From Sulfitobacter sp. (lineage in GTDB: Bacteria > Pseudomonadota > Alphaproteobacteria > Rhodobacterales > Rhodobacteraceae): a stretch of 46,763 nt of DNA. Below are positions 16,610 to 24,147 of this stretch, piece by piece. Position 1 is the first letter of the stretch; the number at the start of each line of letters is the position of its first letter. Below the pieces are notes generated by a model that worked only from the letters and a program-made list of their open reading frames with translations, was not told the DNA's origin and did not search any database. Where the stretch lies: positions 1 to 46,763 of the forward strand of contig JAFMGZ010000031.1 in NCBI GenBank assembly GCA_017854855.1, read 5' to 3'. A program made the translations under genes and the position numbers.

Positions 16610-17529
16610 CCGCCTTGGACCCCCGCGCCCTGCGCAATGCCTTTGGCAGCTTCATGACAGGCGTCACGGTGGTGACGACCTTGCGGTCGGACGGCACCCC
16701 TGTCGGGTTTACCGCCAACTCCTTTTCGTCGGTATCCCTTGATCCGCCGCTGCTGTTGGTCTGTCCAGGCAAGTATCTGTCCAGCTACGACAGCTTTGTG
16801 CAGTGCAGCCATTTCGCGGTGAATGTACTGTCCGAAGGGCAAGAGGATGTGTCGAACATCTTTTCCAGCTACAAGGGCGACCGTTTTGCCCGCGTGCCCC
16901 ATGATCTGGACCGCAACGGTGTGCCGCTGATCGGTGGGGCGACGGTGCAGTTTTCCTGCAGGACCCATCAATCCATCCCTGCGGGCGATCACTGTATCCT
17001 GATCGGGCAGATCGAGGACTTTGTTCACACAGAGGCGATGGGCCTTGGCTATGTTGGCGGGCAATACTTCAGCCTAGGTCTGGAACGCGCGGCCTTTGAG
17101 CCGGCCTCTGGCCAGCCCAATTGCGGTGCCATCATCGAGGATGGCGACCGCGTCTGGCTGGAGAGCACACCGCAGGGGCTGCGCCCGCCGCAGATTGCCT
17201 TGGGCGACCGCAGTCAACTATTGCTTCAGATGCGCGAAATGCTGGTTAACAAGGGCTTTGCCGCCGAGCTTGGGCAGGCCTATTCGATCTTTGAAGATAC
17301 CAAGCGTCGTCAGCACTATACCTATTTCCTCGCCACCGGCCACTGCCTGCGGCCCCAGGAAAACATCGTGCCGGTCCCCATCGCCGATCTGCCTGACGCC
17401 CCCTTTGCGACCCCGGCCATTGCCCGCATGATGACCCGCTTTGCGCTTGAGGCGCGGACCCGCAGCTTTGCACTCTACCTTGGCGATACCGAACAGGGTG
17501 TCGTCCACGATACGCCGGAAAGGACGTAA
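16606..17529 (+). CDS. Flavin reductase-domain protein with extra C-terminal domain
   Basis: This is a 307-residue protein. Residues 1-165 form a flavin reductase domain (FGSFMTGVTVVTTLRSDGTP, GFTANSFSSVSLDPPLLLVC, FAVNVLSEGQ, HCILIGQIEDF), which supplies reduced FMN or FAD to a partner monooxygenase. Stand-alone HpaC/RutF-type reductases are about 160-180 residues, so the further 140 are an added domain. That part (YSIFEDTKRRQHYTYFLATG, IVPVPIADLPDAPFA) resembles a Nudix-like fold in outline but shows no Nudix box; this is a guess. The start at 16606 has AAGGA 9 bases upstream and overlaps the hydrolase stop. The obvious partner is the luciferase-like enzyme encoded three bases downstream. 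Confidence 0.85.
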   Translation: MTALDPRALRNAFGSFMTGVTVVTTLRSDGTPVGFTANSFSSVSLDPPLLLVCPGKYLSSYDSFVQCSHFAVNVLSEGQEDVSNIFSSYKGDRFARVPHDLDRNGVPLIGGATVQFSCRTHQSIPAGDHCILIGQIEDFVHTEAMGLGYVGGQYFSLGLERAAFEPASGQPNCGAIIEDGDRVWLESTPQGLRPPQIALGDRSQLLLQMREMLVNKGFAAELGQAYSIFEDTKRRQHYTYFLATGHCLRPQENIVPVPIADLPDAPFATPAIARMMTRFALEARTRSFALYLGDTEQGVVHDTPERT

Positions 17530-17532
17530 CCC

Positions 17533-18567
17533 ATGGATTTCTCATTGTTTGTACATATGGAGCGGATTACGCCCAAGCAGGATCACAGCGTGCTGCGCAA
17601 GGAACTGATCGCACTTGCGAAAATGGCTGATGCAGGCGGCATGCGGGCAGTCTGGACCGGGGAACATCACGGTATGGAATTCACCATCGCCCCCAACCCC
17701 TTTCTGACGCTGGTCGACCTGTCGCATCAGACACAGCATGTGCAGCTGGGGACCGGCACGGTGATCGCACCCTTTTGGCATCCGATCAAACTGGCCGGAG
17801 AGGCCGCCGCTGCGGATCTGATCACCGAAGGACGGATAGAGCTGGGCATCGCGCGCGGCGCCTATTCATACGAATACGAACGCCTGATGCCGGGCATGGA
17901 CGCCTGGGAAGCAGGACAAAGAATGCGCGAAACAGCACCATTGCTGCGCCAGCTTTGGGCTGGGGATTGCGCCCATGAGGGCGAGTTTTACCAATTCCCC
18001 GCAACCACCTCTGCCCCGAAACCGGTGCAGCCCGACGGCCCGCCCATCTGGATCGCGGCGCGTGATCCCAACAGCCATGCCTTTGGCGTTGAAAACGGAT
18101 TCAACATTCAGGTCACGCCGCTGTGGCAGGGCATGGAAGAAATCCAGAGCCTGATGGATAAATTCAACGCCGCCTGCGCGGCATATAGCGGCCCAAGGCC
18201 CAAGATCATGCTGCTGCACCACACCTATGTGGGGTCGGATGCCGCGGATGTGGCACAGGCAGCAGAAGAATTTTCGCGATTTTATTGCTACTTTGGGGCA
18301 TGGTTCCAGAACAAGCGCCCGGTTCAGCAGGGCTTGATCGAAACCCTGTCGGATGCGGAAATGGCGGAAAACAAGATGATGGCCCCTGAAAACATGCTGC
18401 GCGATCTGACCATGGGCACAGCGCAGGATGTGATTGACCAGATCAAACGCTACGAAGACCTTGGGTATGATGAATATGCCTTCTGGATCGACAGCGGCAT
18501 GGATTTTGAACGCAAGCGTGCGTCGCTGTCGCGGTTCATCAATGACGTCATGCCGGCATTTACGTGA
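17533..18567 (+). CDS. LLM-class flavin-dependent monooxygenase (luciferase-like)
   Basis: This is a 344-residue bacterial-luciferase-family TIM-barrel enzyme. Family features include GGMRAVWTGEHHGMEF (near 36-50), LGTGTVIAPFWHPIKLAGEA, ITEGRIELGIARGAYSYEYE and the C-terminal TAQDVIDQIKRYEDLGYDEY. It should use reduced flavin from the adjacent reductase to insert oxygen into a C-C, C-N or C-S containing substrate. AAAGGA lies 8 bases before the start. Its position between a flavin reductase and an aldehyde dehydrogenase suggests the reaction opens a ring or cleaves a bond to give an aldehyde, which is then oxidised to an acid. The substrate is not identifiable from sequence. Confidence 0.9.
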   Translation: MDFSLFVHMERITPKQDHSVLRKELIALAKMADAGGMRAVWTGEHHGMEFTIAPNPFLTLVDLSHQTQHVQLGTGTVIAPFWHPIKLAGEAAAADLITEGRIELGIARGAYSYEYERLMPGMDAWEAGQRMRETAPLLRQLWAGDCAHEGEFYQFPATTSAPKPVQPDGPPIWIAARDPNSHAFGVENGFNIQVTPLWQGMEEIQSLMDKFNAACAAYSGPRPKIMLLHHTYVGSDAADVAQAAEEFSRFYCYFGAWFQNKRPVQQGLIETLSDAEMAENKMMAPENMLRDLTMGTAQDVIDQIKRYEDLGYDEYAFWIDSGMDFERKRASLSRFINDVMPAFT

Positions 18568-18575
18568 GGACCCTA

Positions 18576-20054
18576 ATGACACAACACCCGCATTATCAGC
18601 TCTTTATCGACGGCGCATGGACCGAAGGCAGCACCGGTCAGGTGATGGAGACGAAAAACCCTGCAACCGGCGCGGATTGGGCCACCTTTGCCTGTGCATC
18701 ACCGCAGGACGTGGAGCGCGCGATCGCAGCGGCGCGCCGCAGCTTGAATGATCCGGCATGGCGCGACATGACCCAGACCCAGCGCGGCAAGCTGCTGTAT
18801 CGTCTGGCCGAGCTGATCGAAGAAAACGCCGCTGATCTGGGCCGGGTCGAGACCACCGACAGCGGCAAACTGCTGGCCGAAACATCCAGTCAGACGCGAT
18901 ATGTCGGTGATTATTACCGCTATTATGCAGGGCTTGCCGACAAGATTGAGGGGGCAGTATTGCCCATAGACAAGCCTGACATGCATGTCTTTACCCGCCG
19001 TGAACCCCTGGGCGTGGTGGTGGCCATCGTGCCGTGGAATGCGCAGATGTTCCTGACCGCGACCAAACTGGGGCCCGCCCTTGCCGCAGGCTGTGCCGTG
19101 GTGCTCAAGGCTTCGGAAATTGCACCGGCTCCGATGTTTGAATTTGCCCGGCTGATTGAGGCTGCGGGCTTTCCGCCCGGTGTTGTCTCTGTGATCACGG
19201 GGGATGCCGATAATTGCGCGATACCGCTTACACGCCACCCGGATGTGGACCGTATCGCCTTTACCGGCGGGCCGGAAACCGCGCGCCATGTGGTGCGCAA
19301 TTCGGCAGAGAGTTTTGCTGTGACTTCCCTGGAGCTGGGCGGCAAATCCCCGATCGTGGTCTTTGAGGACGCGGATCTGGACGGTGCGGCGAACGGGCTG
19401 ATCGCCGGCAATTTCGGCGCATCGGGACAAAGCTGTGTCGCGGGATCGCGCGGGTTGATCCAGCGGTCCGTTCTTGACGACCTGGTCGCCCGGATCACTG
19501 AAAAAGCATCAGCTATCCGCGTGGGTGACCCGCTGGACGGGGGCACCCATGTTGGCCCCTTGTGCACTGCGGCACAGGTGGCGCGGATCGTGGATACGCT
19601 GGCCAAGGCCAAATCCCAGGGGGCAAGGATCCATTTTGGCGGCGCGCCGCTGGACCAGCCGGGCAACTATATGGCCCCCACGCTGGTGGAATGCGCCAGC
19701 CCCGATACCGAGACCCTCAAGATCGAGATGTTCGGGCCCGTGATGTCCCTGATCGCCTTCGATACCGAAGAAGAAGCCATCGCCCTGGCCAACAACTCGC
19801 CCTACGGGCTTGGCTCGGGGGTGTTCACCCAGAACCTTGCGCGTGCGCACCGCGTGTCCGCGCGGCTCAAGGCGGGGATCTGCTGGGTCAATACCTACCG
19901 GGCCATTTCGCCCATCGCGCCTTTTGGCGGGTACAACCAGTCAGGTTATGGCCGTGAGGCGGGGCTGGACGCGATCCACGACTACACCCGCACGAAAACC
20001 ACTTGGATAAATACCTCTGACAGCCCCATGGCGAACCCCTTTGTCATGCGCTGA
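18576..20054 (+). CDS. NAD(P)+-dependent aldehyde dehydrogenase
   Basis: This is a 492-residue aldehyde dehydrogenase of usual family length. Conserved residues are Asn156 in VPWNAQM, the general base Glu253 in SLELGGKSP, and the nucleophile Cys287 in ASGQSCVAGSR; the late EMFGPV and PFGGYNQSGYGRE signatures are present. It converts an aldehyde to the carboxylic acid in the cytoplasm. The ATG at 18576 has GAGGA 5 bases upstream; an in-frame GTG at 18564 overlaps the previous gene. It ends the catabolic operon, followed by a 10-bp hairpin at 20064-20093. The likely substrate is the aldehyde released by the luciferase-like monooxygenase (inference). Confidence 0.93.
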   Translation: MTQHPHYQLFIDGAWTEGSTGQVMETKNPATGADWATFACASPQDVERAIAAARRSLNDPAWRDMTQTQRGKLLYRLAELIEENAADLGRVETTDSGKLLAETSSQTRYVGDYYRYYAGLADKIEGAVLPIDKPDMHVFTRREPLGVVVAIVPWNAQMFLTATKLGPALAAGCAVVLKASEIAPAPMFEFARLIEAAGFPPGVVSVITGDADNCAIPLTRHPDVDRIAFTGGPETARHVVRNSAESFAVTSLELGGKSPIVVFEDADLDGAANGLIAGNFGASGQSCVAGSRGLIQRSVLDDLVARITEKASAIRVGDPLDGGTHVGPLCTAAQVARIVDTLAKAKSQGARIHFGGAPLDQPGNYMAPTLVECASPDTETLKIEMFGPVMSLIAFDTEEEAIALANNSPYGLGSGVFTQNLARAHRVSARLKAGICWVNTYRAISPIAPFGGYNQSGYGREAGLDAIHDYTRTKTTWINTSDSPMANPFVMR

Positions 20055-20063
20055 AGCTGTAAA

Positions 20064-20093
20064 AGACCCGCGCCGCAAAACCCGCGCGGGTCT
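20064..20093 (+). terminator. Hairpin after the aldehyde dehydrogenase operon
   Basis: AGACCCGCGC (20064-20073) and GCGCGGGTCT (20084-20093) pair perfectly over 10 bases around a 10-base loop, starting 10 bases after the stop codon. There is no T-run behind it, so termination may be Rho-assisted or the hairpin may only protect the 3' end. Confidence 0.6.
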
Positions 20094-20311
20094 ATGCGCC
20101 CGCGCCTGAAACGCGGCCTGAAATCTGGGATTGAGGCGCGTTAGGTTATACGTCACCCGTCAGCTATTCCCCAAAACGGTTTGACGTTGTGGAATGCCGT
20201 TTGTTTCCTGCTGTTCAGATGATTATATTGGCAGGAAACATCGCCAACCGACCTCATTCAACGAAGAAAAGGGCGCTGGCGGCGATCCAGACACCACAGG
20301 GGGCGCAGACC

Positions 20312-20962
20312 ATGACCGTTGACAATACAAAACGCGCGGCCCCCCTGCCGCAGCAGAACCCGCACAGCATCCGCGATGCACCAGAGAAAAATCTGGAGGC
20401 CGCGATTGGCCGTGAAGTGCGGGCCTACCGACGCAGACAGAATATTACGGTCGCTGAATTATCGGCCACAACCGGCATCTCAATCGGCATGCTGTCCAAG
20501 ATTGAGAACGGCAATACATCGCCGTCACTGACCACGTTGCAGACCCTGGCCAATGGGTTGTCCGTTCCGATGACCGCCTTCTTTCGCGGCTATGAGGAAA
20601 ACCGCGTGGCCGTCCATACCAAGGCGGGCACCGGCGTCACGCTTGAGCGTGAAGGCACGCGGGCCAATCATCAATACAACCTTCTGGGACATATCGGTGC
20701 CAATGACAGCGGTGTGATCGTTGAGCCCTATCTGATTACCCTCACGGCTGAATCAGACGTATTTCCCACCTTTCAGCACGGCGGCATCGAAACGATTTAC
20801 ATGCTCGAAGGCGAGGTGGATTACAGGCATGGCAACGCGGTCTATCCCCTCAAACCCGGGGACACCTTGTTTTTTGATGCCGACGCGCCGCATGGGCCAG
20901 AGACCCTGATCAAACTGCCGGCACGCTACCTTTCGATCATCAGTTACCCCCAAAAGTCTTGA
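20312..20962 (+). CDS. XRE-family regulator with C-terminal cupin domain
   Basis: This is a 216-residue regulator with an N-terminal Cro/C1-type helix-turn-helix (about 32-86: REVRAYRRRQNITVAELS, TTGISIGMLSKIENGNTSPS). The C-terminal cupin_2 domain (about 130-210) includes FPTFQHGGIETIYMLEGEVD, YPLKPGDTLFFDADAPHGPE and the closing SIISYPQ. Such proteins sense a small ligand in the cupin pocket and control a neighbouring metabolic operon. The ATG at 20312 follows AGGGGG at workable spacing; in-frame codons upstream have no ribosome site. It lies in the same direction 155 bases before the Glx/Mgs-like genes, so it is the likely regulator of nitrogen-compound metabolism here. Confidence 0.88.
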   Translation: MTVDNTKRAAPLPQQNPHSIRDAPEKNLEAAIGREVRAYRRRQNITVAELSATTGISIGMLSKIENGNTSPSLTTLQTLANGLSVPMTAFFRGYEENRVAVHTKAGTGVTLEREGTRANHQYNLLGHIGANDSGVIVEPYLITLTAESDVFPTFQHGGIETIYMLEGEVDYRHGNAVYPLKPGDTLFFDADAPHGPETLIKLPARYLSIISYPQKS

Positions 20963-21117
20963 GGACCTCAGGGTGCCTGAATTCTAGGCGATCCACGGAA
21001 AAAATTTGCCCCAAATGAAAATAAGTTTCCTCTTGGTTGAGAGGGGGCCGTTGGGCTGCTAATGTTGGATTCGCAAATTCGCGCTTTGGCGCGGACCTCT
21101 TTTTCAGGAATGAGACC

Positions 21118-22047
21118 ATGTGTGGCATTGTAGGCCTGTTTCTCAAAGATAAGACGATGGAGCCCCAGTTGGGCGCATTGCTTAGCAATATGTTGATCAC
21201 CATGACCGACCGCGGCCCCGACAGCGCGGGCATCGCGATCTACGGCAATGAGCTGCCCGGTCAGACCAAGCTGACCGTGCAATCCGACCAGCCCGAAATG
21301 GATTTCCCTGCTCTGGAGGCCGACCTGAGTGCGCATCTGGGCTGTGCGGTTTCGATGCACGTCAAGAGCACCCATGCGGTTCTGGCTGTCCCCTCTGGCC
21401 TGTCGGGGCCCGCCCGCGCGGCCCTTGCCTCCCTGCGGCCTGCCGTGCGTGTGATGGGCCGTGGCGATACGCTTGAAATCTACAAGGAAGTGGGCCTGCC
21501 CAAGGACGTGGCCTCGCGGTTCGAGATTGCCACGATGTCCGGAACACACGGGATCGGTCACACCCGGATGGCCACGGAATCTGCCGTGACCACAATGGGT
21601 GCGCATCCGTTCAATACCGGGGACGACCAATGTCTTGTCCACAACGGGTCGTTGTCGAACCACAACTCCCTGCGCCGCAAATTACGCCGCGAGGGCATGC
21701 ACATCGAGACCGAAAATGACACCGAAGTGGGGGCCGCCTATCTGACATGGCGCATGCAGAACGGGGCCACATTGGGCGAGGCGCTGGAAAGCAGCCTGAC
21801 CGATCTTGATGGCTTCTTTACCTTTGTGGTCGGGACCAAGGATGGCTTTGGCGTGGTGCGCGATCCAATTGCCTGCAAACCTGCGGTCATGGCCGAAACG
21901 GATCAATACGTGGCCTTTGGGTCGGAATACCGCGCCCTTGTGGATCTGCCCGGCATCGAAACCGCCCGCGTCTGGGAACCAGAACCCGCCACGGTCTATT
22001 TCTGGACCCATGACATGCCTCCACACTCCTCCAGCAAGGCCGCCTGA
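21118..22047 (+). CDS. Class II glutamine amidotransferase subunit (GlxB/MgsA-like)
   Basis: This is a 309-residue class II amidotransferase. The nucleophile is the N-terminal Cys2 in MCGIVGLF, which becomes residue 1 after methionine removal. Other family motifs are MTDRGPDSAGIAIYG, GHTRMATESAVTTMGAHPF, LVHNGSLSNHNSLR, ENDTEVGAAYLTW and LDGFFTFVVGT. It corresponds to the glutaminase domain of glutamate synthase made as a separate subunit, as in GlxB of rhizobia or MgsA of N-methylglutamate synthase. Ammonia from glutamine, or the methylamine equivalent, would be passed to the FMN subunit. AGGAA lies 7 bases upstream. The next gene starts directly after its stop codon. Confidence 0.88.
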   Translation: MCGIVGLFLKDKTMEPQLGALLSNMLITMTDRGPDSAGIAIYGNELPGQTKLTVQSDQPEMDFPALEADLSAHLGCAVSMHVKSTHAVLAVPSGLSGPARAALASLRPAVRVMGRGDTLEIYKEVGLPKDVASRFEIATMSGTHGIGHTRMATESAVTTMGAHPFNTGDDQCLVHNGSLSNHNSLRRKLRREGMHIETENDTEVGAAYLTWRMQNGATLGEALESSLTDLDGFFTFVVGTKDGFGVVRDPIACKPAVMAETDQYVAFGSEYRALVDLPGIETARVWEPEPATVYFWTHDMPPHSSSKAA

Positions 22048-22725
22048 ATGCAGACCATCGACCTACAGGAAACCGGATTGCGCGATCTGAACCAGACATT
22101 GCATGCGCAGTCAGAGACAACAAACCAGACCGCATGGGAAATCCTTAATCCCAAGGGGGCCCATGCCATCGCCTGCGGTCTGGATGCCCCGATCGAAGTC
22201 ACTGTGAAAGGGTCAACCGGCTATTATTGCGGCGGGATGAACAAACAGGCGACGATCAACATTCACGGCTCTGCCGGGCCGGGCGTCGCTGAAAACATGA
22301 TGAGCGGCACAGTGATCATCGAAGGGGACGCGAGCCAATATGCCGGGGCCACCGGAAATGGCGGATTGCTGGTGATCAAGGGCAACGCCTCATCGCGCTG
22401 CGGCATCGCGATGAAGGGGATCGACATCGTGGTACATGGCAATATCGGACATATGAGCGCCTTCATGGCGCAGTCGGGCAATTTGGTTGTCTGCGGCGAT
22501 GCTGGTGACGCGCTGGGTGACAGTCTCTATGAGGCGCGGCTTTTTGTACGTGGCAGCGTCAAGTCACTGGGGGCCGATTGCATCCAGAAAGAGATGCGCC
22601 CGGAGCATCTGGCCCTGCTTGCCGATCTGCTGGAACGCGCGGGTTGCGATGCAAAACCCGAGGAATTTACCCGCTACGGGTCAGCCCGCAAGCTCTATCA
22701 TTTCAATATCGACAACGCCTACTGA
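22048..22725 (+). CDS. GXGXG-domain glutamate synthase subunit (GlxC/MgsB-like)
   Basis: This is a 225-residue protein made of the beta-helical GXGXG repeat found at the C-terminus of large glutamate synthase. Visible repeats include STGYYCGGMNKQATINIHG, GTVIIEGDASQYAGATGNGG, LLVIKGNASSRCGIAMKG and VVCGDAGDALGDSLYEA. It has no catalytic role alone; it acts as a structural partner linking amidotransferase and FMN subunits. It begins on the base after the stop of the amidotransferase gene and is followed after 10 bases by the FMN subunit. All three are one transcriptional and translational unit, matching the glxBCD or mgsABC order. Confidence 0.87.
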   Translation: MQTIDLQETGLRDLNQTLHAQSETTNQTAWEILNPKGAHAIACGLDAPIEVTVKGSTGYYCGGMNKQATINIHGSAGPGVAENMMSGTVIIEGDASQYAGATGNGGLLVIKGNASSRCGIAMKGIDIVVHGNIGHMSAFMAQSGNLVVCGDAGDALGDSLYEARLFVRGSVKSLGADCIQKEMRPEHLALLADLLERAGCDAKPEEFTRYGSARKLYHFNIDNAY

Positions 22726-22735
22726 GGGGCCCGCC

Positions 22736-24079
22736 ATGACCGACGATACCGCCAACGCCCCGCGCACCCTGCCGGTGCAATCCGCGACCTTCACCAATTC
22801 CGTCAACGCCGAAATTCGCCGCGCGGCGGCCACGGGCATCTATGACATTCGCGGGGGCGGTGCCAAACGCAAGCTGCCGCATTTTGACGATCTGCTGTTT
22901 CTGGGGGCCTCTATCTCGCGCTATCCGCTCGAAGGGTACCGCGAGAAATGTGACACCTCGGTGACCCTTGGCACCCGTTTCGCCAAGAACCCGATCGAAC
23001 TGGATATCCCGATCACGATCGCGGGCATGTCCTTTGGCGCACTCTCGGGTCCTGCCAAAGAGGCGCTGGGCCGGGGGGCGACGCTGGCGGGTACTTCCAC
23101 CACCACCGGCGATGGCGGCATGACCGAAGAAGAACGCGGCCATTCCAGGAAACTGGTCTATCAATACCTGCCATCGCGCTACGGGATGAACCCTGACGAT
23201 CTGCGCCGCGCGGATGCGATTGAGATCGTTGTGGGGCAGGGTGCCAAGCCCGGCGGCGGTGGCATGCTTTTGGGGCAAAAGATCACCGAACGGGTGGCGG
23301 GCATGCGCAATCTGCCGGTGGGGATTGATCAGCGGTCCTCTTGTCGTCACCCCGATTGGACCGGGCCTGATGATCTGGAAATCAAGATCCTTGAGCTGCG
23401 CGAAATCACCAGCTGGCGGGTCCCGATCTATATCAAGGTAGGCGGCGCGCGGCCCTATTTCGACACCACCCTCGCGGTCAAGGCGGGGGCGGATGTGGTC
23501 GTGCTGGACGGGATGCAGGGCGGCACAGCCGCGACGCAGGACGTCTTTATCGAACATGTGGGACAGCCCATTCTGGCCTGTATTCCCGAAGCGGTCCGAG
23601 CGCTGCAGGACCTGGGGCTTCACCGTGAGGTGCAATTGGTCGTGTCTGGCGGCATCCGCACCGGGGCGGATGTGGCCAAAGCGTTGGCGCTGGGGGCCGA
23701 TGCGGTGGCCATCGGCACGGCGGCATTGATTGCACTGGGCGACAATGACCCCAAATGGGAGGCGGAATATAACGCCCTTGGCACCACCGCAGGGGCCTAT
23801 GATGACTGGCACGAGGGGCGTGACCCCGCAGGCATCACCACACAGGACCCTGAGCTGATGGCACGTTTTGATCCCATTGAAGGCGGGCGGCGTCTGAACA
23901 ATTATCTCAAGGTCATGACCCTTGAGGCGCAAACGATCGCCCGTGCCTGCGGCAAGAACCATGTCCACAACCTTGAGCCGGAGGACCTTTGTGCCCTGAC
24001 GATGGAGGCGGCTGCCATGGCAAAGATACCGCTGGCCGGCACCGACTGGTATCCGGGAAAGCCGGGGACATCCTATTAA
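22736..24079 (+). CDS. FMN-binding glutamate synthase-like subunit (GlxD/MgsC-like)
   Basis: This is a 447-residue FMN-dependent TIM-barrel protein of the glutamate synthase central-domain family. Key segments are ITIAGMSFGALSGPAKEALG, GTSTTTGDGGMTEEERGHSR, VVGQGAKPGGGGMLLGQKI, VPIYIKVGGARPYFD, DGMQGGTAATQDVF and LVVSGGIRTGADVAKALALG. With the two upstream subunits it should make glutamate or N-methylglutamate from 2-oxoglutarate and ammonia or methylamine. The start at 22736 lies just after the previous stop; an open frame further upstream overlaps the GXGXG gene in another phase and is not used. The N-methylglutamate dehydrogenase genes that would settle an Mgs role are absent from this window. 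Confidence 0.88.
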   Translation: MTDDTANAPRTLPVQSATFTNSVNAEIRRAAATGIYDIRGGGAKRKLPHFDDLLFLGASISRYPLEGYREKCDTSVTLGTRFAKNPIELDIPITIAGMSFGALSGPAKEALGRGATLAGTSTTTGDGGMTEEERGHSRKLVYQYLPSRYGMNPDDLRRADAIEIVVGQGAKPGGGGMLLGQKITERVAGMRNLPVGIDQRSSCRHPDWTGPDDLEIKILELREITSWRVPIYIKVGGARPYFDTTLAVKAGADVVVLDGMQGGTAATQDVFIEHVGQPILACIPEAVRALQDLGLHREVQLVVSGGIRTGADVAKALALGADAVAIGTAALIALGDNDPKWEAEYNALGTTAGAYDDWHEGRDPAGITTQDPELMARFDPIEGGRRLNNYLKVMTLEAQTIARACGKNHVHNLEPEDLCALTMEAAAMAKIPLAGTDWYPGKPGTSY

Positions 24080-24088
24080 ACTGAACAC

Positions 24089-24118
24089 AGGGCGCGGCCA
24101 TGTCATGGCACGCGCCCT
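24089..24118 (+). terminator. Strong intercistronic hairpin between the GlxD/MgsC-like and GlnT/GmaS-like genes
   Basis: AGGGCGCG (24089-24096) pairs with CGCGCCCT (24111-24118), and the inner GCCAT/ATGGC extends the stem with one bulged A and a 3-base loop. TACTTT follows. It may terminate part of the transcripts, or stabilise the upstream mRNA and so lower ligase expression relative to the synthase subunits. Confidence 0.6.
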
Positions 24119-24147
24119 TACTTTGATCCAACCGACGGGGATAGCCA

